Shown piece after piece: positions 25,191 through 34,399 of a DNA stretch of 64,000 nt. The notes under the pieces are model-generated. The model did not search any database, was not told the origin of the DNA, and saw only the letters and a program-made list of their open reading frames with translations. The translations under genes and the position numbers were made by a program. Position 1 is the first letter of the stretch; each line of letters starts with the position of its first letter. Origin of the DNA: Streptomyces graminofaciens (GTDB lineage Bacteria > Actinomycetota > Actinomycetes > Streptomycetales > Streptomycetaceae); the NCBI RefSeq assembly GCF_030294945.1, contig NZ_AP018448.1:7160001-7224000 (forward strand). Direction: 5' to 3'.

Positions 25191-25752
25191 TCATGCCTGG
25201 TAAGCGACGTTCGTCATCATCCCGGCCTCGCCGTGGTAGGCGTTGTGGCAGTGCAGCATCCACTGGCCGGGGTTGTCGCCGTCGAAGAAGACGGACAGCT
25301 TCTTCTTGGGCAGGACGATCGCGGTGTCCTTACGGGGACCGGAGTCGCCGAGCCGGTAGGTGTGGCCGTGCGGGTGCATCGGGTGCCACAGCGCGTATGG
25401 CGTCGGCCTCGACCGTCATGATCAGGCCGCTGCGTTCCCTCGGCCGTACGGACGCCGCCGGTGTACGGCCGGAACCCGTACGGACCAGGGCCAGGCCCCC
25501 TGCGTTCTTGCCCTCGGCCGCGGCGACCAGGGGGAAGACGCCGTCGCCGAGGGTGACCAGGACGTCGTAGCGTTCGCCCATGCCGATGAGCAGGGCGTCC
25601 ACCTGCTGGTGCCGGACCGGGTAGCCGTCGGTGTGGGTGACGGTCAGCCGGTGGCCGCCGAGCGCGACCCGGTAGGCGGTGTCGGAGCCGGCGTTGATGA
25701 CAGCGGTGGCGGACTCGTGTTGATGATCTTGGGCAGGGTGCTCGTTGCCCAC
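25191..25752 (-). pseudogene. Multicopper oxidase remnant
   Basis: Two pieces of one protein. 25390-25752 encodes cupredoxin domain-2 features ([38 protein letters not shown]). 25191-25400 in another frame encodes the C-terminal copper sites HPMHPHGH and [16 protein letters not shown]. An internal deletion plus frameshift joins them at ~25390, and the N-terminal domain is missing. These were copper-oxidase ligands (type 1/2/3 sites); non-functional now. It belonged with the adjacent copper-ATPase fragment. Confidence 0.8.
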
Positions 25753-25887
25753 TTCGCTCTCCGGTGTCGTGGCGGGCCGGGGCGCGTGATCGGCAGGTGT
25801 CTCCGTACGCGGCTCGCCCTCTGGTTCGCCCGCTGCCGCTGCGGCGGGGCAGCGGGCTGGTACGCCGGCGCCGCGGGCGGGATGCGT

Positions 25888-26050
25888 TGGTGACCACCGA
25901 CAGGGAGGCCAGGGTCATCGCGGCGGCGATGAACGGGCTGAGGCGGATGCCCCACACCGGGTACAGCGCTCCGGCGGCGAGCGGGATGCCGGCGGCGTTG
26001 TGGACGAGGGCGAAGAACAGGGTCTGCCGGATGCTGCGCATGAGGGCCCG
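25888..26050 (-). pseudogene. Copper-transporting P-type ATPase, C-terminal remnant
   Basis: The minus strand reads [40 protein letters not shown] and [13 protein letters not shown], the last two membrane helices of CopA-type heavy-metal ATPases (hinge region NxxR). All catalytic domains are missing. Together with the oxidase remnant it marks a deleted copper-resistance operon. Confidence 0.75.
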
Positions 26051-26208
26051 TAAGATGCCGAAACCGTTGTTTGCAGTTGGTCAAGTGCCGTGGGCGTGCA
26101 CGCGGTTGGTTCCTCCGGAGGGCAGCCGCATCCGCAGGATGGCTTGTTTACGCAGTGTTCCCGTCGTTCGAAGTGGGAGTGATTCCGGGGGCGGGTTAGG
26201 ATCACGGC

Positions 26209-26691
26209 GTGATTACAGCCTGGTCGCCCTCCGGTGCGCAGCGGAGCCGCTCGACAGCGGTTCTGTGGCGCATGGTGGGCCTGGGCCTGTTCCTCTTCGG
26301 TCTGCTGTACACGCATGCCGTCAGCCCCGATGCCACGGTACGTCACGTCTCGTCCGACGAAGGCGTCGCGGTATCCGACGTTCACTTCACGCCCGCCGTG
26401 GACCGCGAAAAGGTTGCGAGTGCCACGTCGGCAATGCTCTCGGGCGAGACTCCTCACGATCCGTCGGGCGACCGTCACGAGGGTCACGGGCAGCACCACG
26501 CCGGTGGGGAGTGCTCGCTCGGGCAGCCTCCGCAGGCGCCCGGTGTCGGCGTGCCCTGCTTGTCTCCGCTGAGCTCGGCGAGCGATGGTGACGACGGCCT
26601 GTCTCAGCTGGTGCGCGCTCATTACACAGCGGCCCAGGACGTCGTGGCTCCGGTAGAGCATGCGGCGGACTCCGCGGTTCTGCGTATCTAG
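26209..26691 (+). CDS. Small exported/membrane protein, DUF6153-like
   Basis: 160 residues from GTG 26209 (TTAGGATCACGGC upstream). One N-terminal hydrophobic helix (VGLGLFLFGLLYTHAV, ~23-38), then a His/Gly-rich stretch (DRHEGHGQHHAGGECSLGQPP) ending in PCLSPLSS. The pattern of a single helix plus a His- and Cys-containing tail matches DUF6153-type proteins often found beside copper genes. Metal binding is plausible from the histidines and the copper-gene remnants next door, but unproven. Confidence 0.6.
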   Translation: MITAWSPSGAQRSRSTAVLWRMVGLGLFLFGLLYTHAVSPDATVRHVSSDEGVAVSDVHFTPAVDREKVASATSAMLSGETPHDPSGDRHEGHGQHHAGGECSLGQPPQAPGVGVPCLSPLSSASDGDDGLSQLVRAHYTAAQDVVAPVEHAADSAVLRI

Positions 26692-26823
26692 GTCAGCGCC
26701 TTTCCGAACCGGTCATTTCTCAGGGGGCACCGACCCGGCCCAAAGCCGTGGTCGCGTATTTCCCGGCGGCCGGTTCCTGGCGTCTGACCTCCTCTGCATG
26801 CCGTTCTTCGGTGCGGCGCGGGG

Positions 26824-27342
26824 ATGGTCGACGACGTTTCCACCACCCCCCCACTGATCCCTGCCACTGCCGTGATCCTTCCGGCCGGGGCAGCGCCGCA
26901 CGGAGAACTTGTGCCCCCCACCCCTGCCACCGTCCCTGTCCATGCCCCAAGAGCACGTTCGCTCCGAAAGAGCGGACTCGTCCTGATCGTGCTGTACGCC
27001 CTGCTGCTCGCGATGTCGGCGTGCCTCGGTGATCAGCTCCATGCCTCGGAGCAGCCGTACGGTCGCTCAGCCGCCGCGTCGAGTGAAGTCCCGCCGCCCG
27101 TGGAGAACTCCGAGCGCGAGATTCTCGACGCACCGGACTCTCCCGACCGTTGTCACGACGCCGGTTCAGAGGCCGCCACGTTCTGGAACTCCTCGACTCG
27201 CGTCCCACCGTCTGCGACCACCGCCGTCTCGCAGACGGGCGTGCCAGACCTCCTCTCGCACGATTTCCGTGGTGCCACGCGACGACTCCCACCCAGCGGC
27301 GGCCGGCCCGCTCTGATCTCCCTCTGCCGGTGGCGCGTATAG
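26824..27342 (+). CDS. Hypothetical protein with one membrane helix
   Basis: 172 residues; start ATG 26824 is tentative (weak ribosome site). A helix [18 protein letters not shown] (~51-68) is followed by a polar, possibly disordered tail. No family recognised. It could equally start later, near the helix, making a lipoprotein-like peptide (MSACLG). Lies 104 bp before the PLP-enzyme gene, same strand. Confidence 0.4.
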   Translation: MVDDVSTTPPLIPATAVILPAGAAPHGELVPPTPATVPVHAPRARSLRKSGLVLIVLYALLLAMSACLGDQLHASEQPYGRSAAASSEVPPPVENSEREILDAPDSPDRCHDAGSEAATFWNSSTRVPPSATTAVSQTGVPDLLSHDFRGATRRLPPSGGRPALISLCRWRV

Positions 27343-27448
27343 ACGCCGCCCTGGCAGGTCGGCCCCGGCCGGACCGCCGCGCGCCGCGCATCTGCCGCCG
27401 CGCGAGATGAGCGTCCACATACGTCCGCATCGAACGAGAGCGAAAGAG

Positions 27449-28564
27449 ATGCACTCCCTGACCACGAGTGACTTCACCCCCGCCGCCTCCACCCTCCCCG
27501 GGCTGGTCGGCAACACCCCTGTTCTGCGCGTATCCCAGCCCTTCTCCCCGCCCGACCGGGGTTTCTGGGCCAAGCTGGAGGGCTTCAACCCCGGCGGCAT
27601 CAAGGACCGTCCCGCACTGCACATGGTCGAACGGGCCCGAGCCCGCGGCGACTTGCGCTCGGGACGCCCGATCATCGAGTCGACCAGCGGCACGCTCGGC
27701 CTCGGCCTGGCCCTGGCCGGAATGGTCTACGGGCACCCTGTCACCCTGGTCACCGATCCGGGCCTCGAACCGTCCATGACCCGGCTGCTCACGGCCTACG
27801 GCGCCACCGTCGACACGGTCCCCGAGCCGCACCCCACCGGCGGCTGGCAACAGGCCCGCCGTGACCGGGTCGCCGAACTACTGGCACGAAACCCCGGAGC
27901 CTGGTGCCCCGACCAGTACGGCAACCCGGACAACGTCTTCGCCTACACCCCGCTCGCCCTCGAACTCGCCTCGCAGCTGGGCCACATCGACGTGCTGGTC
28001 TGCAGCGTCGGGACGGGCGGCCACTCCGCGGGCATCTCGCGCGTCCTGCGCCAGCTGTACCCCGAGGTGCGGCTGGTGGGCGTGGACACCGTGGGCTCGA
28101 CCATCTTCGGCCAGCCCGCCCGACCCCGCCTGATGCGCGGTCTCGGTTCCAGCATCCACCCGCGCAACGTCGCCTACGAGAACTTCAGCGAGGTGCACTG
28201 GGTGGCGCCCGGCGAATCGGTCTGGGCCTGCAGGAAGTTGGCCACCTCGCACTACGCCACAGGTGGCTGGAGCGTCGGTGCGGTCGCGCTGGTGGCCGGC
28301 TGGCTCGCCCGTACGACTCCTGCGAGCACCCGCATCGTGGCGGTCTTCCCCGACGGACCCCAGCGATACCTGGAGACCGTCTACGACGACGAATACTGCG
28401 CCGAGCGTGGGCTGTTGGGCGTGACACCCGCACCCGAACCGGAACTGGTGGGCAGGCCGGACGAGAAGGAAGTCACCCGCTGGACCCGCTGCACGACGGT
28501 CAGCGACCCCCTCTCCCTGATGGCCGAATCGGCCGGTGCCGCCGAAGGCGGTGCGGCGCGGTGA
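27449..28564 (+). CDS. PLP-dependent cysteine-synthase-family enzyme
   Basis: 371 residues from ATG 27449 (GCGAAAGAG upstream); a start at 27407 would add 14. Fold-type-II PLP enzyme: Lys in [13 protein letters not shown] (~49) binds [12 protein letters not shown] (~76) is the substrate/cofactor loop, and [10 protein letters not shown] (~186) binds the PLP phosphate. Length and the C-terminal extension differ from CysK/CysM and match the Streptomyces 'cysteine synthase family' proteins encoded next to MFS exporters. It probably makes or breaks a beta-substituted alanine. Overlaps the next gene by 4 bp. Confidence 0.85.
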   Translation: MHSLTTSDFTPAASTLPGLVGNTPVLRVSQPFSPPDRGFWAKLEGFNPGGIKDRPALHMVERARARGDLRSGRPIIESTSGTLGLGLALAGMVYGHPVTLVTDPGLEPSMTRLLTAYGATVDTVPEPHPTGGWQQARRDRVAELLARNPGAWCPDQYGNPDNVFAYTPLALELASQLGHIDVLVCSVGTGGHSAGISRVLRQLYPEVRLVGVDTVGSTIFGQPARPRLMRGLGSSIHPRNVAYENFSEVHWVAPGESVWACRKLATSHYATGGWSVGAVALVAGWLARTTPASTRIVAVFPDGPQRYLETVYDDEYCAERGLLGVTPAPEPELVGRPDEKEVTRWTRCTTVSDPLSLMAESAGAAEGGAAR

Positions 28565-29859
28565 AGACGATGCTCACACAGGTCCGCTCCTACGAGCGGA
28601 GTGTCCAACTGCTCATGGTGAACCAGTTCACCATCAACCTCGGCTTCTACATGTTGATGCCGTACCTGGCCGCCCACCTGTCCGGCTCCCTCGGCCTGGC
28701 CGGATGGCTCGTCGGACTCATCCTGGGGGTACGGAACTTCAGCCAGCAGGGCATGTTCCTCATCGGCGGCACCCTTGCCGACCGGCTCGGCTACAAGCCT
28801 CTGATAGTCGCCGGGTGCGTCCTGCGCACCGTAGGCTTCGCCACCCTCGGCCTGGTCGACTCGGTTCCCGCGCTGCTCGCCGCCTCGGCGGCCACCGGCT
28901 TCGCGGGGGCGTTGTTCAACCCGGCGGTACGCGCCTATCTGGCGGCCGACGCGGGGGAGCGCAGGGTCGAGGCGTTCGCCCTCTTCAACGTCTTCTACCA
29001 AGCGGGCATACTGCTCGGCCCGCTGGTGGGGATGCTGCTCACCGGCTTCGACTTCCGGATCACCTGCCTCGTCTCGGCGGCGGTCTTCGCGCTGCTGAGC
29101 GTCGTACAGATCCGCGCGCTGCCCACCCGGCGGGCGGACGACGCGGCGGACGCGAAAGCCGACGGGCGTGAGCGCGTGCTGGCCCAGTGGGCCGGGATCC
29201 TGCGCAACCGCGCGTTCCTGCTCTTCTCGACGGCCATGATCGGCTCGTACGTGCTGTCCTTCCAGGTCTATCTTGCGTTGCCGCTGGAGGTCCGACGCCT
29301 GGGCGGCGACGGCGAGTTCGGGACTGCGGCCGTCGCGGTACTCTTCGCGGCTTCGGGTCTGGCCACGATCTTCGGCCAGACCCGGGTGACCGCGTGGTGC
29401 AAGGCGAGGATGGAGCCCGGACAGGCCCTGGCCTGGGGGCTGTTGAGCATGGGCGTGGCCTTCGTACCGCTGCTCGCGGCGACGGCCGTGCCCATACCGG
29501 ACGAGGGGTTGGGGCGCGGGCTGCTCGCCGCCGTCCCGCCGACACTGGCCGCGCTGCTGCTGGCGCTGGGCACGATGATCGCGTACCCCTTCGAGATGGA
29601 CACCATCGTCCGGCTCTCCGGCGAACGCCTCGTCGCCACGCACTACGGCCTTTACAACACCATCTGCGGTGTCGGCATCACCTTGGGCAACCTGCTCACC
29701 GGGGCGGCCCTCGACGCCGCGCGCTCGGCCGGCATGTCCGCGCTGCCCTGGCTGGCGCTGCTTGTCCTGGGACTGGCCTGCGCCGCGTCCCTCTACGGAC
29801 TGCACCGGGCCGGCCGCCTGACCCGCAAGGCCCCCGAGCCTCAGCCGACGGCGGTCTGA
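28561..29859 (+). CDS. MFS transporter coupled to the PLP enzyme
   Basis: 432 residues from GTG 28561, which overlaps the upstream stop (GTGA); ATG 28570 is an alternative. About 12 membrane helices with the MFS loop-2/3 motif [14 protein letters not shown] (~74). The second half is linked by a charged cytosolic loop ([17 protein letters not shown]). Translational coupling to the PLP enzyme suggests it exports that enzyme's product or takes up its substrate, but this is inference. Confidence 0.88.
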   Translation: MKTMLTQVRSYERSVQLLMVNQFTINLGFYMLMPYLAAHLSGSLGLAGWLVGLILGVRNFSQQGMFLIGGTLADRLGYKPLIVAGCVLRTVGFATLGLVDSVPALLAASAATGFAGALFNPAVRAYLAADAGERRVEAFALFNVFYQAGILLGPLVGMLLTGFDFRITCLVSAAVFALLSVVQIRALPTRRADDAADAKADGRERVLAQWAGILRNRAFLLFSTAMIGSYVLSFQVYLALPLEVRRLGGDGEFGTAAVAVLFAASGLATIFGQTRVTAWCKARMEPGQALAWGLLSMGVAFVPLLAATAVPIPDEGLGRGLLAAVPPTLAALLLALGTMIAYPFEMDTIVRLSGERLVATHYGLYNTICGVGITLGNLLTGAALDAARSAGMSALPWLALLVLGLACAASLYGLHRAGRLTRKAPEPQPTAV

Positions 29860-29866
29860 CCCAGAA

Positions 29867-29883
29867 CCCGCCCTCGGGGCGGG
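29867..29883 (+). terminator. Short hairpin
   Basis: CCCGCC CTCGG GGCGGG directly after the MFS stop; modest strength. Confidence 0.4.
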
Positions 29884-29999
29884 GCGAGGGGCCCAACGCC
29901 GCTCGCCCCGCCCCACGACCGCTTCTGCGGCGCGGGCCTCTCCCGGCTCACCGGCCGTACTGTGGCGGGGCCACGATCGTCGGGTCCTTCAACGGGTTA

Positions 30000-30023
30000 G
30001 CCCCCGTCGGGCTCAACGGGGGC
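30000..30023 (+). terminator. Hairpin
   Basis: GCCCCCGT / ACGGGGGC, perfect 8-bp arms, 8-bp loop, in the 287-bp gap between the two MFS genes. Confidence 0.5.
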
Positions 30024-30146
30024 AATACGGCCGACGCGGCGACCTGCCCATCGACACCTCCTGACCACCACGTCCCGGCCGTCCGCCCGCTCCTCGCGGC
30101 GGCGGGCCTGCCTCCCGGTCCCCGCCGCCCTAGCGAAAGAGTCCCC

Positions 30147-31403
30147 TTGACGAGCACTGACTCCGTCACGACCGAGATATCCCCGCGTTACCAGGCACAG
30201 CGACGCGTCCTGACCGTCCTGGTCACCGCCCAGGTCCTCAGCGGCGCCGGCCTCGCCGCCGGCATCACCGTCGGCGCCCTGCTGGCACAGGACATGCTCG
30301 GCTCCACCGGCCTGGCCGGACTGCCCAGCGCCTTGTTCACCGCGGGATCCGCCGTCGCCGCCGTCGCCGTCGGCCGCATCTCCCAGGCCCGAGGCCGCCG
30401 CCCAGGCCTTGCCGCCGGATACCTGGCGGGAGCCGTCGGCGGAGGCGGTGTCATCGCCGCCGCCGTCGCGGACAACCCTGTCCTGCTCTTCCTCGCGCTG
30501 TTCGTCTACGGCGCAGGCAGCGCCACCAACCTCCAAGCCCGCTACGCAGGCGCCGACCTGGCCGCCCCCGCCCACCGCGGACGCGCCGTCTCCACCGTCC
30601 TGGTCGCCACCACCCTCGGCGGCGTCGCAGGTCCCAACCTCACCTCACTCACCGGCGACCTCGCCCACACCTTCGGCATCCCCCGCCTGGCCGGCCCGTT
30701 CCTCCTGGCCACCGTCGCCTACGTGGCCGCCGCCTTTGTCCTGGCGATCTGGCTGCGCCCCGACCCCCTGCTCCTCGCCCGGACCCTCGAAACCGAGCAG
30801 GCCATCGGCAGCAGCATCACCAGCGGGGACGAGGTCGCTCCGGCCCAGGGACGGAGCACCGGAGTCGTCCTGGGCGCGCTGATCATGGTCCTCACCCAGC
30901 TCGTCATGGTCGCGATCATGACGATGACGCCCGTCCACATGCAGGACCACGGCCACACCACCACTGCCTCCGGCCTCGTCATCGCCGTCCACGTGGCCGC
31001 GATGTTCCTGCCCTCGCCCGTGACCGGACGACTCGCCGACCGCTACGGCCGCATCAAGGTCGCCGTCGCCTCCGGTATCACCCTCCTGGCCGCGGGCATC
31101 CTCGCCGCCACCGCACCCGCCGACTCCGTCGCCCTGCTCGCCGTTGCCCTCGCCCTGCTCGGCCTGGGCTGGAACCTCGGCCTCGTGGCCGGCACCGCGA
31201 TCATCACCGACACCGTGCCGTTGGCCACCCGTGCCAAGACCCAGGGCATGGTCGACGTCTCGATCGCGATCGCAGGTGCCACCGGGGGCCTGGCCTCCGG
31301 CCTCGTCGTGGCCGCCGTCGGCTACCCCGTCCTCGCCCTCACCGGCGGCATCCTCGCCCTCGCTTTTCTACCCGTCATCGCCGCCACCGCAAGCCGCCGA
31401 TGA
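30147..31403 (+). CDS. MFS transporter
   Basis: 418 residues from TTG 30147 (GCGAAAGAGTCCCC upstream); no ATG or GTG fits better. Twelve hydrophobic helices. Loop 2-3 carries VGRISQARGRRPGLAAG and the second-half repeat carries TGRLADRYGRIKVAVASG. Similar to small drug/sugar-efflux MFS proteins. No coupled enzyme, and the 3' end meets a toxin-gene fragment on the other strand. Substrate unknown. Confidence 0.88.
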   Translation: MTSTDSVTTEISPRYQAQRRVLTVLVTAQVLSGAGLAAGITVGALLAQDMLGSTGLAGLPSALFTAGSAVAAVAVGRISQARGRRPGLAAGYLAGAVGGGGVIAAAVADNPVLLFLALFVYGAGSATNLQARYAGADLAAPAHRGRAVSTVLVATTLGGVAGPNLTSLTGDLAHTFGIPRLAGPFLLATVAYVAAAFVLAIWLRPDPLLLARTLETEQAIGSSITSGDEVAPAQGRSTGVVLGALIMVLTQLVMVAIMTMTPVHMQDHGHTTTASGLVIAVHVAAMFLPSPVTGRLADRYGRIKVAVASGITLLAAGILAATAPADSVALLAVALALLGLGWNLGLVAGTAIITDTVPLATRAKTQGMVDVSIAIAGATGGLASGLVVAAVGYPVLALTGGILALAFLPVIAATASRR

Positions 31404-31425
31404 CCAACCCCAACGCCGCCGACAT

Positions 31426-31548
31426 CAGGAGAGCGAGCCCTTGTAACTCGGCCGTGGCGGCCACCGCGATGTCCACGGCTCTGGCGCTGCGGTGCTGCCC
31501 GCGCCGGGTGAGGATTTCTTGGACCTGCCAGGCGCGGTCGTAGGCGCC
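31426..31548 (-). pseudogene. VapC-type PIN-domain toxin fragment
   Basis: Minus-strand frame: YDRAWQVQEILTRRGQHRSA followed by VDIAVAATAELQGLALL. This is the conserved middle/late part of actinobacterial VapC toxins (the Asp of VDIAVAATAE is one of the metal-binding acidic residues). The N-terminal catalytic Asp and the C-terminal HYDxDF segment are replaced by unrelated sequence. No antitoxin gene is seen. Confidence 0.6.
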
Positions 31549-31658
31549 GTCGTCCACCGGTACCCGTCCGAAGCATCGGATTTGGCTTGGGTCGGCGCCC
31601 GGGGCGGGTGATGACGACCGGCGGAGCTTCGTGTTCCTGTCGGTGTTCTCGACGTCGG

Positions 31659-32396
31659 TCACGGGGTCGGGGAGGCGGTCAACGCGTTGACGAGCTGGGC
31701 GAATTCGGTACGTTGCCGGTCGCCCAGTGTGGCGTAGAGCGGCGCCTGCAGCTCATCGGTGAGTTGCTCGGCACGCCGCCATCGGGGGATCAGGGTTGCA
31801 GCAACGGGTTGTGGGTCGTGCCAGCCGTAGTGGGTCGCCTGCTCGACGCCGAGGTTGATGACCATTGCCTCTCGGGCGCCCAGCCCGCTCAGGCGCACCG
31901 CCGCCAGATGGCAGGCGCTACGGTGTTCCCGCAGTACGTGTATGCGCTGCATGGCCGCACCGACCGGGTCGTCGGCAGGGCAGGGCTGCTCGCGCCAGCC
32001 GGCGAACAGAGGCAGTGCGTCGGCGTCGGCGGCGTCGATCAGCTGCTGTGCCAAGTGGTTGAAGTGCTCCACGTCGACGTCGGCGGGGATGTTGGTGCGC
32101 CCCCACGTCCGGACGGCCTGTGCGTAGCGGGCGGCGGCTTCCTCCGCCGGCATCACGGGCTTTCCCGCCAGCCAGCCCGCGGTAACCAGGTTGGGGCCGA
32201 GGAAGCCCTGTACTGCTTGGACCACCGGGACTGACGCCTCGCCGAGTACCCCGAACCGGCCGCGACAGTAGAAGCCGCGCCCTGGGGGAAAGCCGGCACG
32301 CAGGCCCACGGCGGAGGTCGCCTCGCTGGACATGAACTCGTCACCGAAATCGTGGATGGGCCGGGCAACCGCGGTCATGCAATCGAAGATTTCCAT
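31659..32396 (-). CDS. SCO6745-family protein
   Basis: 245 residues from ATG 32396; ATG 32378 (MTAVARPIH) is an alternative. All-helical cytosolic protein with GRFGVLGEASVPVVQAVQGF, LVTAGWLAGKPVMP and LGVEQATHYGWHDPQPVAA, features of the SCO6745 family, whose members look like MarR-fold or hydrolase-like proteins of unknown role. Divergent from the LysR gene with 79 bp between starts, so the LysR protein probably controls it. Confidence 0.75.
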   Translation of the reverse strand: MEIFDCMTAVARPIHDFGDEFMSSEATSAVGLRAGFPPGRGFYCRGRFGVLGEASVPVVQAVQGFLGPNLVTAGWLAGKPVMPAEEAAARYAQAVRTWGRTNIPADVDVEHFNHLAQQLIDAADADALPLFAGWREQPCPADDPVGAAMQRIHVLREHRSACHLAAVRLSGLGAREAMVINLGVEQATHYGWHDPQPVAATLIPRWRRAEQLTDELQAPLYATLGDRQRTEFAQLVNALTASPTP

Positions 32397-32417
32397 GCGG
32401 CGAAGATCACCCACCGT

Positions 32418-32475
32418 GACTCAATAGGTCAAGGGGATGATTTCTGATGGAACCCTTTAGGTAATCTATCGAGTC
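32418..32475. promoter_or_regulatory. Divergent promoter with inverted repeat
   Basis: GACTCAATAG (32418-32427) and CTATCGAGTC (32466-32475) are inverted copies with one mismatch, at both ends of an AT-rich stretch between the LysR gene and the divergent SCO6745-like gene. The right arm touches the LysR ATG, suggesting autorepression and joint control. Confidence 0.6.
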
Positions 32476-33396
32476 ATGCTGGATATCCGCCGTCTGCACA
32501 TGCTCAAGACCGTCGCCGCCCGAGGCTCCATCTCCGCGGCCGCCCAGTCGCTGGCGCTGTCCGCAGGTGCCGTGTCCCAGCAGCTGTCCGTGCTGCGGCA
32601 GGACGTGGGAGTCGATCTGCTGCGCCCCGACGGGCGGACCGTGGCACTGACAGAGGCGGGCCGGGTGCTCCTCGAACACGCCGACCGGATCCTCGCCGCC
32701 GTGCAGGAGGCCGAGAGCGCCGTCGCGGCGGTCAAGGGCACGGTCGGCGCCACCGCCACCCTCGCCGCGTTGCCCTCGACCGTCGCCCGGATCGTGGCCC
32801 CCGCACTGACCGCGCTGGGCTCACACCACCCGCAGCTCACCCTGACCTGCCTCGTCACCGACCAGGCACAACTGCGCGAACTCACCCTCGGCACCGTCGA
32901 TGTGGTGCTCGGACAGCGGTATCACCAGCTGCCCGATGCCACACCCCGGGGCATCGAGGTCTCCCCGCTGCTCGACGATCCGCTGCTCGTCGTCACCGCG
33001 GCCGACCAAACCGAGGAGCGGCCGCCCGTCGCGCTGCGGGAACTGGCCACGCACAGCCTCGCCGTACCGCCGCCGACCACGGACTGCGGACAGGCCATCC
33101 TGCACGCCTGCCACCAGGCCGGCTTCACACCCACGACGCGCTACATCACCGCCGACATCGCTGCCCAGCTCGCCCTCGCACGGGCCGGCCTCGCCACCGC
33201 GCTCGTCCCCCGGACGGCCATCGACCCGGCCACACCCGGAATCCGCGCGGTGCCCATCGAGGACCGCCCGATCCTGCGCCTGCTGTTCGCCGCGACGCGT
33301 CGCAGCGAGACCGCGAACCCGACGACCACGGCCGTCATCGCAGCGCTGCGTACAGCCGCGCAGCAGGGTCGTACCACGCACCTTCCGCCGGCCTAG
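32476..33396 (+). CDS. LysR-family transcriptional regulator
   Basis: 306 residues, normal LTTR length. N-terminal winged HTH (ISAAAQSLALSAGAVSQQLSVL, ~19-40) and a C-terminal periplasmic-binding-like effector domain (LRELTLGTVDVVLGQRYH, LLVVTAADQTEER, LALARAGLATALVPRTA). Tetrameric DNA-binding protein; the adjacent divergent gene is the likely target. The 3' end overlaps the convergent NIPSNAP gene by 4 bp. Starts within the right arm of the inverted repeat, with almost no leader. Confidence 0.93.
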   Translation: MLDIRRLHMLKTVAARGSISAAAQSLALSAGAVSQQLSVLRQDVGVDLLRPDGRTVALTEAGRVLLEHADRILAAVQEAESAVAAVKGTVGATATLAALPSTVARIVAPALTALGSHHPQLTLTCLVTDQAQLRELTLGTVDVVLGQRYHQLPDATPRGIEVSPLLDDPLLVVTAADQTEERPPVALRELATHSLAVPPPTTDCGQAILHACHQAGFTPTTRYITADIAAQLALARAGLATALVPRTAIDPATPGIRAVPIEDRPILRLLFAATRRSETANPTTTAVIAALRTAAQQGRTTHLPPA

Positions 33397-33704
33397 GACA
33401 GGCCGTCGAGCGGCCGGAGGAAGCGGCGCTCGTATCGCTTGATGCAGCGGGTGTCACGGGCCAGTTGGAATGCCTCCTGGCACTCCGAGTCGGACATGCT
33501 GTCCGTGCGGTACTGCTCGTACACGGCCAGGCTGGGAAAGGAGAAGAGGGCATAGGCGATGTCGCTGTCGCCCTCACTCGGCAGAAAGTAGCCGTGGTGC
33601 GTCCCGCCGAAACGGTTGACGAGCCGGATCCAGCGGCGACCGTATTCCTCGAAATCGTCAAGCTTGTCGGCGTCAATCTCATACTTCAGATGAATGGTGA
33701 TCAC
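33393..33704 (-). CDS. NIPSNAP family protein
   Basis: 103 residues: ITIHLKYEIDADKLDDFEEY and the conserved GGTHHGYFLPSEGDSDIAYA, then FPSLAVYEQYR, matching the dimeric ferredoxin-like alpha/beta-barrel fold of NIPSNAP/antibiotic-monooxygenase-like proteins. Role unknown; bacterial members often accompany oxidoreductases. Convergent with and overlapping the LysR gene. Confidence 0.85.
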   Translation of the reverse strand: MITIHLKYEIDADKLDDFEEYGRRWIRLVNRFGGTHHGYFLPSEGDSDIAYALFSFPSLAVYEQYRTDSMSDSECQEAFQLARDTRCIKRYERRFLRPLDGLS

Positions 33705-34356
33705 GCCTACATGATGCCGCTTTGCCGGTTCTGGCTCGATGACAGCTTGTGCGATCGCGTAACTCGGCCCGGATTCCTGGTGTCAGGTGCCCCCCGGCCG
33801 ACAGAGGCCGTTCTGTGGGTTTTCAGGCTCGGTGAGGGTGGTCCCGTCCATGGAACCTCCAACGCCGGAAAGCACGCTGGATGCAGGCTGCTTGGCGAGA
33901 ACGAGCGGAGACGTCCGCACCCGTAATGCGGGCCATCCGGCTCCGCCAACAAGGGACACTCAGCTTGGGAAGCTGCGAGCATGTGAGGCTGGTTCGGGCA
34001 CTGACCTGGACGAACGGCTGTGATGCAGCTTCCTCGGGCCCGGTTGCTTTCACCGTGGTTCCCCGCTGGGTCTGGTGCGCTTGTGGTGCGGCCGATCCAA
34101 ACGGGGGTGACCATGGAACGGCCTGTGCTGGAATCGCTGTTGGCTGGTGATGACGAGGCGCCCATGAAAGCTCTGGCCACCCTCCGAAGCGGCGCCACCT
34201 ACTGGGTGGGAGATGGGGCACAAGAGCGGCCCAGCAGCGTGCAACGAGCAATGACTACGGCCGTGAGCGACCATGGCTGCTCCGCGACCATCCGGCTGGG
34301 GGCCCCGCCGTCACCTGTCAGCACGATCATCCCCTTCGCCAAGGCCGCCTCTATCG
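33705..34356. other. No recognisable gene
   Basis: 652 bp without a supported ORF. The plus strand has an open frame around 34112-34300 (MERPVLESLLAGDDEAPMKA) with no family match and atypical codon use. Base composition is lower in GC than the neighbours. Possibly decayed DNA. Confidence 0.4.
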
Positions 34357-34383
34357 GCGCCCCCATCGAAGAGATGGGGGCGC
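34357..34383 (-). terminator. Strong hairpin terminator
   Basis: Perfect 11-bp arms GCGCCCCCATC / GATGGGGGCGC with a 5-bp loop, 16 bp past the stop of the exoprotein gene. Confidence 0.75.
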
Positions 34384-34399
34384 ATTTCGTCAGCTTCGC

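Noticed and set aside
21349..25203. 1284-codon plus-strand open frame
   Set aside because: It lies antisense to the FG-GAP gene. Arg/Val/Ala-rich shadow of high GC at third positions, without motifs; the minus frame has a signal peptide and FG-GAP repeats.
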